Below, one piece after another: positions 35,114 to 44,291 of a stretch of 64,000 nucleotides of DNA. The notes beneath the pieces are model-generated. The model was not told the DNA's origin. It made no database searches and saw only the letters and a program-made list of their open reading frames with translations. Position 1 is the stretch's first letter. Each line of letters begins with the position of its first letter. The stretch is from Thalassoglobus sp. JC818. GTDB lineage: Bacteria; Planctomycetota; Planctomycetia; Planctomycetales; Planctomycetaceae. The position numbers and the translations under genes are program-made. Location of the stretch: contig NZ_JBFEFI010000002.1 in NCBI RefSeq assembly GCF_040717535.1, forward strand, positions 558,001 through 622,000. Direction: 5' to 3'.

Positions 35114-36005
35114 GCAGTATGGACATTCATTTTTGTAAGATGATAGTGTTTTAGGCGGTAATCCATTTTTTGAGTGATCTCAAGGAGGAGATTCGATGGC
35201 AAGGCGACACGAGTTGACAGACGATCAATGGGAGTCGATCCAGGATCTGTTGTCGGGGAAAGCGGGGGATCCAGGTCGAACCGCTTCCGACAATCGGATG
35301 TTCGTCAACGCCGTTTTGTTTGTTCTCAAAACAGGAATTCCCTGGGAGGATCTGCCAGAACGCTATGGCAAGTCAAATACTGTTTGGAAGCGTTTTGATC
35401 GCTGGTGCCAAAAGGGTGTTTGGGCCAATATTTTCCATGCTCTGAATGAGGAATACCTCAATGAAGAACTCAAGGAAATTCACATCGATTCCTCAATCGT
35501 GAAAGCCCACCCAACAGCCTCGACAAGTCGTCGAGAGCTAGGCGAAAAAAAGAGGACGCTCACCAGCGACGGTGCCTGAGACGCGGTCGAGGTGGATTAA
35601 GTACGAAGATTCATGCGGTCACCGATGCTGCCGGGAAGTTGTTGCGGTTTGTTCTAACAGGTGGTCAATGCGGTGATGCTCCTCAAGCGGAAGTCCTGCT
35701 GGATGAGTTTGAATCTGGTCAGGTCGAGACAGTCATCGCCGATGCCGCCTATGACTCCGATGCGATTCGAACTCAAGGCAAACGTCTGAAATCGAAGGTC
35801 TGCATCAAGCCCAACCCAACTCGCAAAGCGAAGAAGCGTTATGACAAAGAAGTTTACAAACACCGCAACCAGATTGAGCGTTTCTTTGGCAGGATCAAAC
35901 GTTGTCGAAGAGTCGCGACACGCTACGAAAAGAAAGCGACCAACTTCGCGGGCTTCATCTGGCTCGCCGCCCTCACCACAGACCTGATTTGAATGTCCGT
36001 ACTAC
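35114..36005 (+). mobile_element. IS5-family (IS427-like group) insertion sequence
   Basis: An 892-bp element. Left end GCAGTATGGACATTCA (from 35114) and right end, reverse-complemented, GTAGTACGGACATTCA (ending at 36005) are inverted repeats matching at 14 of 16 positions. Both sides carry CTAG (35110-35113 and 36006-36009), consistent with a 4-bp target duplication of the YTAR type used by this group. The transposase is encoded in two overlapping frames joined by a -1 frameshift. The element lies exactly at the end of repeat R2, so the original site would read CTAG once. Confidence 0.9.
35196..35992 (+). CDS. IS5-family transposase made by -1 programmed frameshift
   Basis: The first frame (35196-35579, 127 codons) starts [18 protein letters not shown] and holds the N-terminal domain plus the first catalytic Asp ([10 protein letters not shown]). 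The second frame (ending 35992) holds the second Asp ([13 protein letters not shown]) and the Glu ([14 protein letters not shown]), so both are needed for a DDE active site. At 35546-35552 the codons read A AAA AAG, a canonical slippery heptamer. After slippage translation continues through [17 protein letters not shown], which bridges the two frames and is conserved in IS5 transposases. The predicted fusion is 265 aa. It is probably functional. Confidence 0.88.
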
Positions 36006-36094
36006 CTAGAGAGCGCGAGATTGTTTCGGGGGCGTTAATCTGCCAGCATGGTAATTGGTCACCCAAGCATTTCTCAGTTCGATAAGTCTTGAGA

Positions 36095-37291
36095 ATGATT
36101 CTACATGTCGACATGGACGCGTTTTACGCGTCAGTGGAGGAGCGCGAGAATCCAACTCTCAAGAACCGACCGCTCATTGTTGGTGGTACTCGGACGGGGA
36201 GAGGTGTGGTGGCAGCTGCGAATTATGCTGCCCGCGAATTTGGAATTCACAGCGCGATGCCAGCCCGTCGCGCATTTCAATTGTGTCCCTCTTTGATCTC
36301 GATCCGTCCGAGAATGGAGATTTACTCAGCGGTCTCGCGAGAGATTCAACAGATCATGTTCCGGTTTACTCCGGAAATCGAACCGCTGTCTCTCGATGAA
36401 GCATTTCTGGATGTGAGCGGATGCACGCATCTCTTCGGGCCGCCAATCGAAATCGCACATAAGCTGAAAGAGGCGATTCTCTCGGAGACCGGATTAGTAG
36501 CTTCCGTGGGAGTGGCGCCGAACAAATTCCTTGCAAAGATTGCAAGCGATTTCGACAAACCGGATGGGCTTGTCTTTGTAGATTCTTCAAGGATTCAGGA
36601 GTTTCTCGACCCACTTCCGGTCGGAAGAATCTGGGGAGTGGGGCAATCGACTCAAAGCGTCCTCAGTCAAAATGGAGTTCACACGATCGGTGACCTCCGG
36701 CAGTTGTCGCGTCAGCAACTCACCTCGATTTTCGGCACGTACGGAGATCGTTTTTATCAACTGGCAAGGGGGATCGATGAGCGGCGCGTGATTCCCGATC
36801 GGCAAGCAAAGTCGATTTCTCACGAGCGAACGTTCGTCGAAGATTTGAGTGACTTTGAACTCATTGAATGTTGGGCACTCGAATTGACCGATCAGGTTTC
36901 GCGGAGGCTTCGACGCAATAAGTTGCGAGGCAAAACCGTCAGTCTCAAGATTCGATTCTCTGACTTTCGGACCGTCACAAGAAGTCACACTGTCGAACGG
37001 GCAACCGATTGCACGCAGACTATCTGGGAAATTGCTCACGATTTGCTTCGACAAGCGACGAAGGGGCAACCTCGCCCAGTCCGATTGATCGGCGTCGGAG
37101 TCGGGCATCTTGCTCGACCTGAGAAAGTGCAGAGAACTCTCTTCGAGGATGAGTCGACAGATGTTCGAAGCGAACTTCTCGACGACGTTCGCGATCGAAT
37201 TCAAGATCGTTTTGGAATTCAATCTCTCGGACGAGCCAGCGGGCTGCTGCACAACATCAAAGATCGACGAAGCCAACCCGGCGGAGAATGA
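36095..37291 (+). CDS. dinB: DNA polymerase IV
   Basis: A 399-aa Y-family translesion polymerase. Catalytic motifs: ILHVDMDAFYASVEER at the N-terminus (first Asp pair) and PLSLDEAFLDVSG near residue 100 (Asp-Glu). The thumb block VGVAPNKFLAKIASDFDKPDG is near 137-157. The little-finger domain follows, and VQRTLFEDE near residue 345 resembles a beta-clamp-binding motif. Start ATG 36095, giving the usual M-I-L-H-V-D opening; a TTG two codons earlier is less likely. It stands just past the IS element. Confidence 0.95.
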   Translation: MILHVDMDAFYASVEERENPTLKNRPLIVGGTRTGRGVVAAANYAAREFGIHSAMPARRAFQLCPSLISIRPRMEIYSAVSREIQQIMFRFTPEIEPLSLDEAFLDVSGCTHLFGPPIEIAHKLKEAILSETGLVASVGVAPNKFLAKIASDFDKPDGLVFVDSSRIQEFLDPLPVGRIWGVGQSTQSVLSQNGVHTIGDLRQLSRQQLTSIFGTYGDRFYQLARGIDERRVIPDRQAKSISHERTFVEDLSDFELIECWALELTDQVSRRLRRNKLRGKTVSLKIRFSDFRTVTRSHTVERATDCTQTIWEIAHDLLRQATKGQPRPVRLIGVGVGHLARPEKVQRTLFEDESTDVRSELLDDVRDRIQDRFGIQSLGRASGLLHNIKDRRSQPGGE

Positions 37292-37335
37292 TCGACTGGC
37301 GTATCTGCCGGTCATTCGTTCGAGTGGCATTATTT

Positions 37336-37557
37336 CTAATCGTCTGTGCTTTCGATGATGTATTCCTCTTCCTCAATCACCACGCTGTCGCCAGCGACAA
37401 GCTTTCTGCGTCGCCGCTTCTCGACAGCTCCGTTGACGCGTACTTCTCCGCTTTGAATGAGTTGCTTGGCTTGTCCTCCGGTGTCGACTGCACCGCAAAG
37501 TTTGAGAAAGTGATCGAGCCGGATGTAGTCTGGGGGGATCGAGGAATCGTCGGACAC
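37336..37557 (-). CDS. S4-domain RNA-binding protein (YbcJ/YaaA type)
   Basis: A 73-aa small protein consisting almost wholly of one S4 RNA-binding domain: YIRLDHFLKLCGAVDTGGQAK, then LIQSGEVRVNGAVEKRRRRKL and AGDSVVIEEEE. The Arg/Lys cluster (EKRRRRK) is a likely RNA contact. Family members bind rRNA or tRNA, but a specific target is not known. It is convergent with dinB (45-base gap). Confidence 0.87.
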   Translation of the reverse strand: MSDDSSIPPDYIRLDHFLKLCGAVDTGGQAKQLIQSGEVRVNGAVEKRRRRKLVAGDSVVIEEEEYIIESTDD

Positions 37558-37818
37558 GGGACGCTCTTTAGTAGTGCGAAATATGGTTGCAGGAGGTGGA
37601 AAATCACAGCGAGTCCCGGTCGACTTTTTGTCGCTTTGAATTTCCGGGGACTCGCAACGACTGCTTATATCCTAACCTCGCAGACGAATCCATCTTGAAC
37701 ACTTTGTGGTGGGTTGCTTCTCGATAGCTGGATCGGTCAGGATGACCCACTTTGGCGGTAGAGTCGTTCGAGGCTCTCACGATGAGTCATCAATGAAGTT
37801 TTAGCGATCGGAAACACG

Positions 37819-40302
37819 ATGAGATTCGTTCACTGGGGAACTTTCACGCTGTGCATGGTCCTGTTGGGAAGTGCTTTCGTTCGCTCAAGCGAAGCTCAGA
37901 ACGCTTCTGCTGAATTGATCGTGGAGCGAGCTGACCCCGGGACTTTTTTCGATGCACTGGAGAGGGTTTCACAGCTCCGGAAAAGTGGAACAAAGTCGCC
38001 AGTCGTGCTCGAGATGCAAGCTGGTGTTTATCGTCTGAGCGAAACTCTGGTGATCAACTCAGAACTTGTCGGGGACGGACTAACATTCCGCGGTCCGAAA
38101 GACGACTCCGCGACACTAACCGGGGCGATTGAGCTTCGATCGAAAACAGAGTTGGGAAGCGGACGCTGGAAATTCGAAGTTCCAGACAGTGCAGGCAACG
38201 TCGATCGACTCCGAGCAGTGCTAGTCGACGGGGAACTTCGGCCGCCAGCGAGATTTCCCAGAACTGGAAGTCTTCGCATCGCACAGTCGCTTCCCGATCG
38301 ACGAAGTGGTTTCACTGTGAACGAAGGCGATCTTCCGGATGGTATTGATGAAGACATTGAAGGTTGTACTTTGATTCTGCTTCATGATTGGTCCTCGAGT
38401 CAGCTTCCCATCGCCTCTTATGATCCCTCAACGCGCACATTGAAGTCGGTTGGTCCGATCGGTTGCTCCGCTGCCCATTATGCGATTGATCATTTTGAAA
38501 AGCAGCCTCGATACTGGATTGAAGGGCACCCCAAATTTGCAGATCAACCTGGTGACTGGGCTTTCGATGCTGCCTCGAATTCCATTGTTTACATCGCAGA
38601 TGAAAACACGCCGCTTCCGAATATCGAAGTGCCCAACCTTGAACAACTCGTCGTCGTGCAAGGGGAAGAGGACCATCCGGTTCGTAGTCTTGTCTTCGAA
38701 GGGATTCACTTCACAGGGACGAAGTTCCCGATGCCGGCTGGAGGTCTTGCAGGTGCGCAAGCGACGATGCATGAGCCTCGCGATGAACAGGGGGAGCGAA
38801 CCACGGGGAATCGACCGATGCTTTCAGCCGCAGTCGAAATTTCTCTGGCGAATGACTGCAAATTCATTGATTGTGATTTTGCTGAGCTGGGAAATACCGG
38901 ATTATGGCTCGGATCGAGAACTCGCAATTGTCGTGTCACACGATGTCGGTTCGATTCGATCGGTGGGAATGGTCTGAATCTGGGAGAAGACCGGACACGC
39001 ACCGTGGAAGGTCAATCGTGGATCAACTCGGCACCCGAGCAAGTCCCGACTCGGAATCGGGTCGATCATTGTGAGATCAGTCACTGTGGCAATGTTCTTC
39101 CCGGAGCCGTGGCGATTTGGGCATCATTTCAACGGGAATTGCTCATCGAAGAAAACAACATCCATGACTGCCCTTACACGGGGATCTCGCTGGGTTGGAT
39201 GTGGAATGAATCTGAAACTCCCGCCGCAGCGAATGTGATTCGGAACAATCGGATTGCTTTTGTGATGCAAACGCTCAGCGACGGAGGAGGAATTTATACT
39301 CTCGGGCGGCAACCGGGCAGCTTGTTGGAGGGGAATAACATTCACGATGTTCCTCTGAATGCGGGTCGTGCGGAGTCGAATGGGATGTTTCTCGATGAAG
39401 GCACGACCGGGTTCACGATCCAAGGCAACACGATTCGAAGAATTGACCGCTCGCCGATTCGATTTCACAAAGCGGGAAAGAATACAGTTGTCAACAATCA
39501 GTGGGAACTCGCCACTCTCGAGACTCCGCCAGTCCGATTTAATAATACTCCGGAATCTAACATTACTATTGAATCGAATGAGGTTCTTGAACCACAGGTT
39601 CAGATTTATCTCATCGGCAACTCTTTAACCTGGGATACTGTCCCGTCGAGACTGGCGGAATCGGTCGACTGGCACGTCGATTGTGGAAAGAGTCTTCCAT
39701 ACATCTTTGATCATTCCGAAGCACCGTGCGTCGGTTCTTCCCGTATCTGGCCGACGGCACTGACTTCCAAGCGTTACGACGTCATTTCCGTTCAGCCACA
39801 CTATGGTTCCAGCCTCGAGGAGGATGTCGATGCGATTTCCAAATGGATTGAACTCCAGCCACAAGCAGTCTGGATCTTGCATACAGGATGGGCTCGAAGT
39901 GCGACTCTCGTAGAAGAATATGAAAGCGGGAGTGAGTCACCGCAGATGACTCACTCGCCACTCTACCTGGATCAACTGCGAGATCGTTTGAAGGAGAAGT
40001 TTCCCGAAGTGGAATTTCGGTCGACACACTGCATGCGGTTGCTCTACGAACTCAATCAGAATATTCAACAGGGGGGCTCGAATTTCGAGTCGATTGAAGA
40101 TGTCTATCGAGATGCCATTCACATGACGACCGGTGCTGGAAGATATCTCATGCACAACGCAATGCGAGAGACGATCGGTCAGGAACGAAGTGATCGCGGA
40201 TTCGAAGAGATTGATCCAGAAACTAAGAAGGAGCTCGATGCACTTCTGGATGAAAGAGCCAGTTGGCCTGCGGCGGGGCCAGTTGTGTCTGACCAAAAAT
40301 AA
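37819..40302 (+). CDS. secreted beta-helix protein fused to an SGNH-like domain
   Basis: An 827-aa protein with a signal peptide (LCMVLLGSAFVRSSEA). Residues about 60-590 form a right-handed parallel beta-helix (pectate-lyase/NosD type): repeated DCDFAELGNTGLWLG, NCRVTRCRFDSIGGNG and NVIRNNRIAF-like coils. The last 230 residues start IYLIGNSLTWDT (GNS, as in block I of SGNH hydrolases) and end with DAIHMTTGAGRYLMHNAM (D-x-x-H, block V), with no separate linker. The enzyme may combine carbohydrate binding or cleavage with ester hydrolysis. It is surrounded by other likely extracellular hydrolases; the exact substrate is unknown. Confidence 0.75.
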   Translation: MRFVHWGTFTLCMVLLGSAFVRSSEAQNASAELIVERADPGTFFDALERVSQLRKSGTKSPVVLEMQAGVYRLSETLVINSELVGDGLTFRGPKDDSATLTGAIELRSKTELGSGRWKFEVPDSAGNVDRLRAVLVDGELRPPARFPRTGSLRIAQSLPDRRSGFTVNEGDLPDGIDEDIEGCTLILLHDWSSSQLPIASYDPSTRTLKSVGPIGCSAAHYAIDHFEKQPRYWIEGHPKFADQPGDWAFDAASNSIVYIADENTPLPNIEVPNLEQLVVVQGEEDHPVRSLVFEGIHFTGTKFPMPAGGLAGAQATMHEPRDEQGERTTGNRPMLSAAVEISLANDCKFIDCDFAELGNTGLWLGSRTRNCRVTRCRFDSIGGNGLNLGEDRTRTVEGQSWINSAPEQVPTRNRVDHCEISHCGNVLPGAVAIWASFQRELLIEENNIHDCPYTGISLGWMWNESETPAAANVIRNNRIAFVMQTLSDGGGIYTLGRQPGSLLEGNNIHDVPLNAGRAESNGMFLDEGTTGFTIQGNTIRRIDRSPIRFHKAGKNTVVNNQWELATLETPPVRFNNTPESNITIESNEVLEPQVQIYLIGNSLTWDTVPSRLAESVDWHVDCGKSLPYIFDHSEAPCVGSSRIWPTALTSKRYDVISVQPHYGSSLEEDVDAISKWIELQPQAVWILHTGWARSATLVEEYESGSESPQMTHSPLYLDQLRDRLKEKFPEVEFRSTHCMRLLYELNQNIQQGGSNFESIEDVYRDAIHMTTGAGRYLMHNAMRETIGQERSDRGFEEIDPETKKELDALLDERASWPAAGPVVSDQK

Positions 40303-40393
40303 CTCAGCAGGATTTGGTGAAGGGCTAACTGTTGTGGTTGTAGTTCGTGCTAGTCCGGGAAGTTGAGGCCTGTTCGATCAGTGGGGGCGTGAA

Positions 40394-41152
40394 ATGTCGG
40401 AAGAGTTAAATCGCGTCCGTGACTGTTGGGATTCCAAAGCTGCGGATTGGAAAATTCAGGTCGGCGAATTTGGAGATCAGAACCGTCAGTTGAACTCGGA
40501 TCCCGTTCTCTTCGAGTTGCTGGGAGAGACATCAGGCTTGACGATTCTGGATGTCGGGTGCGGGACCGGTTATCTGGTCGGCCTGCTCATGAAGCAGCAT
40601 GCGAATGTGATTGGTGTCGATGTGTCGTCGGAGATGATCGCTATCGCATCGCGGGATGTGCCTGCGGGGGATTTTCGAGTCGACGATTCCTCACAACTTG
40701 CGACAGTTGAAGATCAAAGCATCGACAAGATCGTTTCTAACTACGTTTTGATGGACACGCCTGATCTCGACAGAACAGTCGAGGCGATGTTTCGAGTACT
40801 TAAGCCGGGGGGGACTGCTGTCCTGATCTTCTCGCACCCCTGTTTTCCGCAGGGGCCGGATCGCGTGAGCGTCGAGGATCGCATTTCGTATCACTGGGCT
40901 GAATCGTATTTTGATCAACAGCGAAGGCACGATCGTCCGTGGAATCACTTTCAAACGGAGTTCATCTGGTATCACCGTCCGATCAGTGATTACTTCCAGA
41001 GTTTTCGTCGATCCGGTTTTGCGGTCGACGAAATGCGAGAGCCTCGAATCCCGGAAGACTGGGTTGATAAATGTTCCAGCCCGGAGCAGATTCGAAGCTA
41101 TCGCGAGCGGCCAATGTCGATTGCCTTTCGGCTGATTCGCCCTCGTGATTGA
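40394..41152 (+). CDS. SAM-dependent methyltransferase, class I (Methyltransf_11 type)
   Basis: A 252-aa soluble methyltransferase. Motif I is TILDVGCGTGYLVGLLM (residues about 51-67). Motif II is in VIGVDVSSEMIAIASRD, and motif IV contains DKIVSNYVLMDTPD. A PGGTAVLIFSHPCFP block follows. The substrate cannot be predicted. Near the stop codon lies the first arm of a hairpin shared with the convergent neighbour. No operon partner; the upstream gap of 91 bases suggests its own promoter. Confidence 0.88.
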   Translation: MSEELNRVRDCWDSKAADWKIQVGEFGDQNRQLNSDPVLFELLGETSGLTILDVGCGTGYLVGLLMKQHANVIGVDVSSEMIAIASRDVPAGDFRVDDSSQLATVEDQSIDKIVSNYVLMDTPDLDRTVEAMFRVLKPGGTAVLIFSHPCFPQGPDRVSVEDRISYHWAESYFDQQRRHDRPWNHFQTEFIWYHRPISDYFQSFRRSGFAVDEMREPRIPEDWVDKCSSPEQIRSYRERPMSIAFRLIRPRD

Positions 41153-41177
41153 CGCTTTGTGGAACGTCAATCACGAG
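41142..41177. terminator. hairpin between convergent genes, overlapping the methyltransferase stop
   Basis: A perfect 13-bp stem, CTCGTGATTGACG (41142-41154) with CGTCAATCACGAG (41165-41177), loop of 10. The TGA of the methyltransferase gene (41150-41152) lies inside the first arm. There is no T-run on either strand, so it may act as a bidirectional or processing hairpin between two convergent genes. Confidence 0.6.
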
Positions 41178-41200
41178 AACTCAAGAAAGTGCTAACTGCT

Positions 41201-42076
41201 TTACTCAGTTCGCCATAACCATCGGAGTGAATCGGGAAGAATTGCTCCTCCGTGGATTCCGTTGTGTCCGCCGACTCCGTATTCGAATTTGTAGTCGTAT
41301 TTCGCAAAGCGAAGTGAAGCAGCCATTTGTTGATTTGCGAGTGGCCAGTTTCCGTGAGCGTTGTCGAGATCTCCGGAACCGTCCTGAAGAAAGACACGAA
41401 TCGGCTTTGGTTCCGTTTTGCGGATCATCGCGGGATAGACGTGACCGCCACGAATGTTTGTGAAGCTTCCGACGTGGCTGAGGACTTTTCGAAACTCATC
41501 TGGTCGTTCCCAGGCAACTGTCCAGGCACAAATCCCTCCAGAGCTGATTCCACAGATCGCCCGTTGATTCGGGTCGTCGGTCAAGTTGTACTTCTTGCCG
41601 ACTTCTGGCAGGATTTCTTCGAGAAGAAACCGGGCGTACTGATCAGAGAGCGTGTCGTATTCGAAGCTTCGATTCTCAGGTCGAGGACGCCATCCCGCCT
41701 TTTCGGGAAGTTCCTCTTTATGGTGACCTGGATCGATAAAGATTCCGATCATGACAGGGATTTCTCCCTTGTGGATCAGATTGTCGAGAACGACTGGAGC
41801 ACGAAACTGACCTTCTTCGTCAACGTATGCGTGTCCATCCTGAAAGACCATGACAGCAGTGGGAACGTCGGGATTATATTGTGATGGAACATAAGTCCAA
41901 TAACGCCGGATTGTGCCTGGAAAGATCTCGCTCTTCCAGACGTGTTCCGTAACTTCACCGCGCGGGACATCATCGTGTCGCTGTGAATCTTCACCGAGGA
42001 CGTATTGAGAGTCATCAGCGTGTGCGGCACCACAGACTGAGAGCATCATCGCTGTGAGTAAGAGTGATGTTTTCAT
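41201..42076 (-). CDS. secreted esterase, enterochelin-esterase-like
   Basis: A 291-aa alpha/beta hydrolase with a signal peptide (KTSLLLTAMMLSVCGAAHA). Family blocks: YWTYVPSQYNPDVPTAVMVFQDG (residues about 57-79). The nucleophile Ser is in AICGISSGGICAW near residue 178, and the catalytic His is in VGGHNGIHGG near the C-terminus. An acidic residue in VFLQDGSGD is a candidate for the triad Asp. This YieL/Fes-type group acts on siderophore or carbohydrate esters. Start at 42076, after which the hydrophobic segment begins; an upstream in-frame start would add 16 polar residues. Divergent from the next gene. Confidence 0.86.
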   Translation of the reverse strand: MKTSLLLTAMMLSVCGAAHADDSQYVLGEDSQRHDDVPRGEVTEHVWKSEIFPGTIRRYWTYVPSQYNPDVPTAVMVFQDGHAYVDEEGQFRAPVVLDNLIHKGEIPVMIGIFIDPGHHKEELPEKAGWRPRPENRSFEYDTLSDQYARFLLEEILPEVGKKYNLTDDPNQRAICGISSGGICAWTVAWERPDEFRKVLSHVGSFTNIRGGHVYPAMIRKTEPKPIRVFLQDGSGDLDNAHGNWPLANQQMAASLRFAKYDYKFEYGVGGHNGIHGGAILPDSLRWLWRTE

Positions 42077-42224
42077 GGATCGGTCTCTTTCAGAATGGAG
42101 AATGTCGAGAAACACTCTAGTCACTCATCGAAGTCTCAGCGAGCGAGTTGGATCGTCGATTGCAGCCAGAGTGGTGAGATGAGATGATTCGGTCCCGCCT
42201 CAAATTTGAACTGAAAGTGAAAAG

Positions 42225-44291
42225 ATGAAATTCTCCCGCCGTCGATTCGCCCAGTCTCTCTTTCTTCCGACCACAAGCTGGTGGTTCAGTTCTGGAATAC
42301 TCACCGGATTGGCTGGACGTGCGGCGTTCGCGGAAGATGAAAAGCGGCCCGCGCTCAATCGTTATCCTCGAATGGTCCACAACTTTTTTGTCGATCAGGT
42401 GCGGCAGGTAACACATCGCAATCGTCGTTTAAAAGAAGCGATCAAGTCGCCCGAAGATGCGCAGCGATATGTGGAATCGGTGCGGGCCAAGATCCGGGAA
42501 TCGTTTGGTCCCGAACCGGAGCGAACTCCGCTCAATGCCCAAGTCACCGGTGTTTTGGAACGAGATGGATATCGCGTTGAAAAGATCATCTTCGAGAGCC
42601 GACCAAACTTTCCGGTTACGGCGAATCTTTATCTTCCCACGAATGTCACTGGCAAGATTCCGGGAGTTGTCGGGACGTGTGGTCACTCATCGAATGGCAA
42701 AGCTTCCGAAGCGTACCAGAGTTTTTCTCAAGGACTGGCGAGGTTGGGAATGGCCTGTCTGATTTACGATCCGATCGGGCAGGGCGAACGCTCTCAGTAT
42801 GTCGATGAGAATTTGAAGTCGTCGGTGCGGTTGGGAGTTGGACAACATTTGCATGCTGGAAACCAGCAATTCCTCGTCGGTGAATTCTTAGGTTCATGGA
42901 GAGCATGGGATGGCATTCGCGCGCTGGACTATCTTCTGTCGCGAGAGGAGATCGATGCAGAACGGGTCGGCGTGACCGGGAACTCCGGAGGCGGCACGAT
43001 GACCACGTGGTTGTGTGGTGTTGAGAGTCGATGGACGATGGCGGCACCAAGTTGTTTTGTGACGAGTTTCCTCAACAATCTCGAGAATGAGCTGCCGGCT
43101 GATACCGAACAGTGTCCGCCCAAGGCATTAGCGCTGAGATTGGACCACGAAGATTTTCTGGTGGCAATGGCTCCGAAACCAGTCACGATTCTGGCGAAAG
43201 AGCGTGATTACTTTGATGTCCGCGGAGCAGAGGCAGCTGCGGAGAGGCTCACGAAAATCTATTCGCAGCTGGGAGCTGGTGAGAACATTCGTCTGTTTGT
43301 TGGGCCGACGGAACATGGTTTCTCGGAGGAGAATCGATTGGCCATGTATCAGTCATTCTCTAAGGCGTGCGGCCTGGGTGATGTCGAACAGGAACCGGAA
43401 TTGATCATTGAGAAAGACGAAGACTTGTGGTGTACACCGCGTGGTCAAGCGTCGCTTCTTGATGGAGCGAAGACGATTGCTGACTTCACACGCGAACATT
43501 CAGAGCAGTTGAAAGCGTCGCGTCCGAAACTGACTCAGAAGGAGTTGATCGAACGTGTGCGGGCTGTCTTGCGGCTTCCGCTGCCCGAGAATGAAGTGCC
43601 TGATTATCAGATCTATCGAAATCTGGGATCGCGTGGGTATCCCCTGCCGCAGGCCACTGCGTATTCAGTCAACACGGAACCGGGTGTGAGTGCGATTGTT
43701 TATCGGCTGTCCGACAGTCGCTGGTATTCGCGTCCACCAAAATCAACGAACGCCGCAGTCCTCTACGTTTCACATCTTTCCAGCGATGCTGAATTGCGCG
43801 ACGAACTGCTCGTTCGGGAATTGATTGAGAAGTCTCCCAACGATTCGTTTTATACATGCGACGTGCGAGGCATTGGTGAGTCGATGCCGGACACGTGTGG
43901 TGCAAATTCGTTCCACTCGGATTACGGGAGTGACTACTTCTACGCGATTCACAGCTTGATGCTCGATCGGCCGTATCTCGGACAGAAAACGCTGGACGTG
44001 CTGCGTGTCGTCGACTGGCTCCATTCTTTCGGTCACGAAGACGTCCATCTCGTCGGGAATGGCTGGGGATCTTTGCCCGTTCTGTTTGCGGCAGTTCTCA
44101 ATCCGTCGATCAAGAAAGTGACACTGAAAAATCCGATCGAAAGTTACAGCTCCGTTGCAGAAGAGGAGCACTATGACCTGCCGCTCGCTCAGATTCTTCC
44201 GAATGTTTTACAGCACTTCGATCTCCCCGATTGTCTGGCTGCACTCGACGATCGAGAGTTGGTAATCGTCAAAGACGATCCGGTCAATTAA
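42225..44291 (+). CDS. Tat-exported two-domain alpha/beta hydrolase, acetyl-xylan-esterase-like
   Basis: A 688-aa protein with a twin-arginine signal (KFSRRRFAQSLF, then a hydrophobic stretch). The first hydrolase domain (residues about 60-390) has YDPIGQGERSQY and the nucleophile motif GVTGNSGGGTMTTW (Ser). A His is in VGPTEHGFSEENR. The second domain (about 460-688) has the same fold, but its nucleophile elbow reads VGNGWGSLPVLF, with Gly where Ser is expected, so it is probably inactive and may bind substrate or stabilise. It is likely a carbohydrate esterase acting on polysaccharides outside the cytoplasm. Confidence 0.83.
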   Translation: MKFSRRRFAQSLFLPTTSWWFSSGILTGLAGRAAFAEDEKRPALNRYPRMVHNFFVDQVRQVTHRNRRLKEAIKSPEDAQRYVESVRAKIRESFGPEPERTPLNAQVTGVLERDGYRVEKIIFESRPNFPVTANLYLPTNVTGKIPGVVGTCGHSSNGKASEAYQSFSQGLARLGMACLIYDPIGQGERSQYVDENLKSSVRLGVGQHLHAGNQQFLVGEFLGSWRAWDGIRALDYLLSREEIDAERVGVTGNSGGGTMTTWLCGVESRWTMAAPSCFVTSFLNNLENELPADTEQCPPKALALRLDHEDFLVAMAPKPVTILAKERDYFDVRGAEAAAERLTKIYSQLGAGENIRLFVGPTEHGFSEENRLAMYQSFSKACGLGDVEQEPELIIEKDEDLWCTPRGQASLLDGAKTIADFTREHSEQLKASRPKLTQKELIERVRAVLRLPLPENEVPDYQIYRNLGSRGYPLPQATAYSVNTEPGVSAIVYRLSDSRWYSRPPKSTNAAVLYVSHLSSDAELRDELLVRELIEKSPNDSFYTCDVRGIGESMPDTCGANSFHSDYGSDYFYAIHSLMLDRPYLGQKTLDVLRVVDWLHSFGHEDVHLVGNGWGSLPVLFAAVLNPSIKKVTLKNPIESYSSVAEEEHYDLPLAQILPNVLQHFDLPDCLAALDDRELVIVKDDPVN

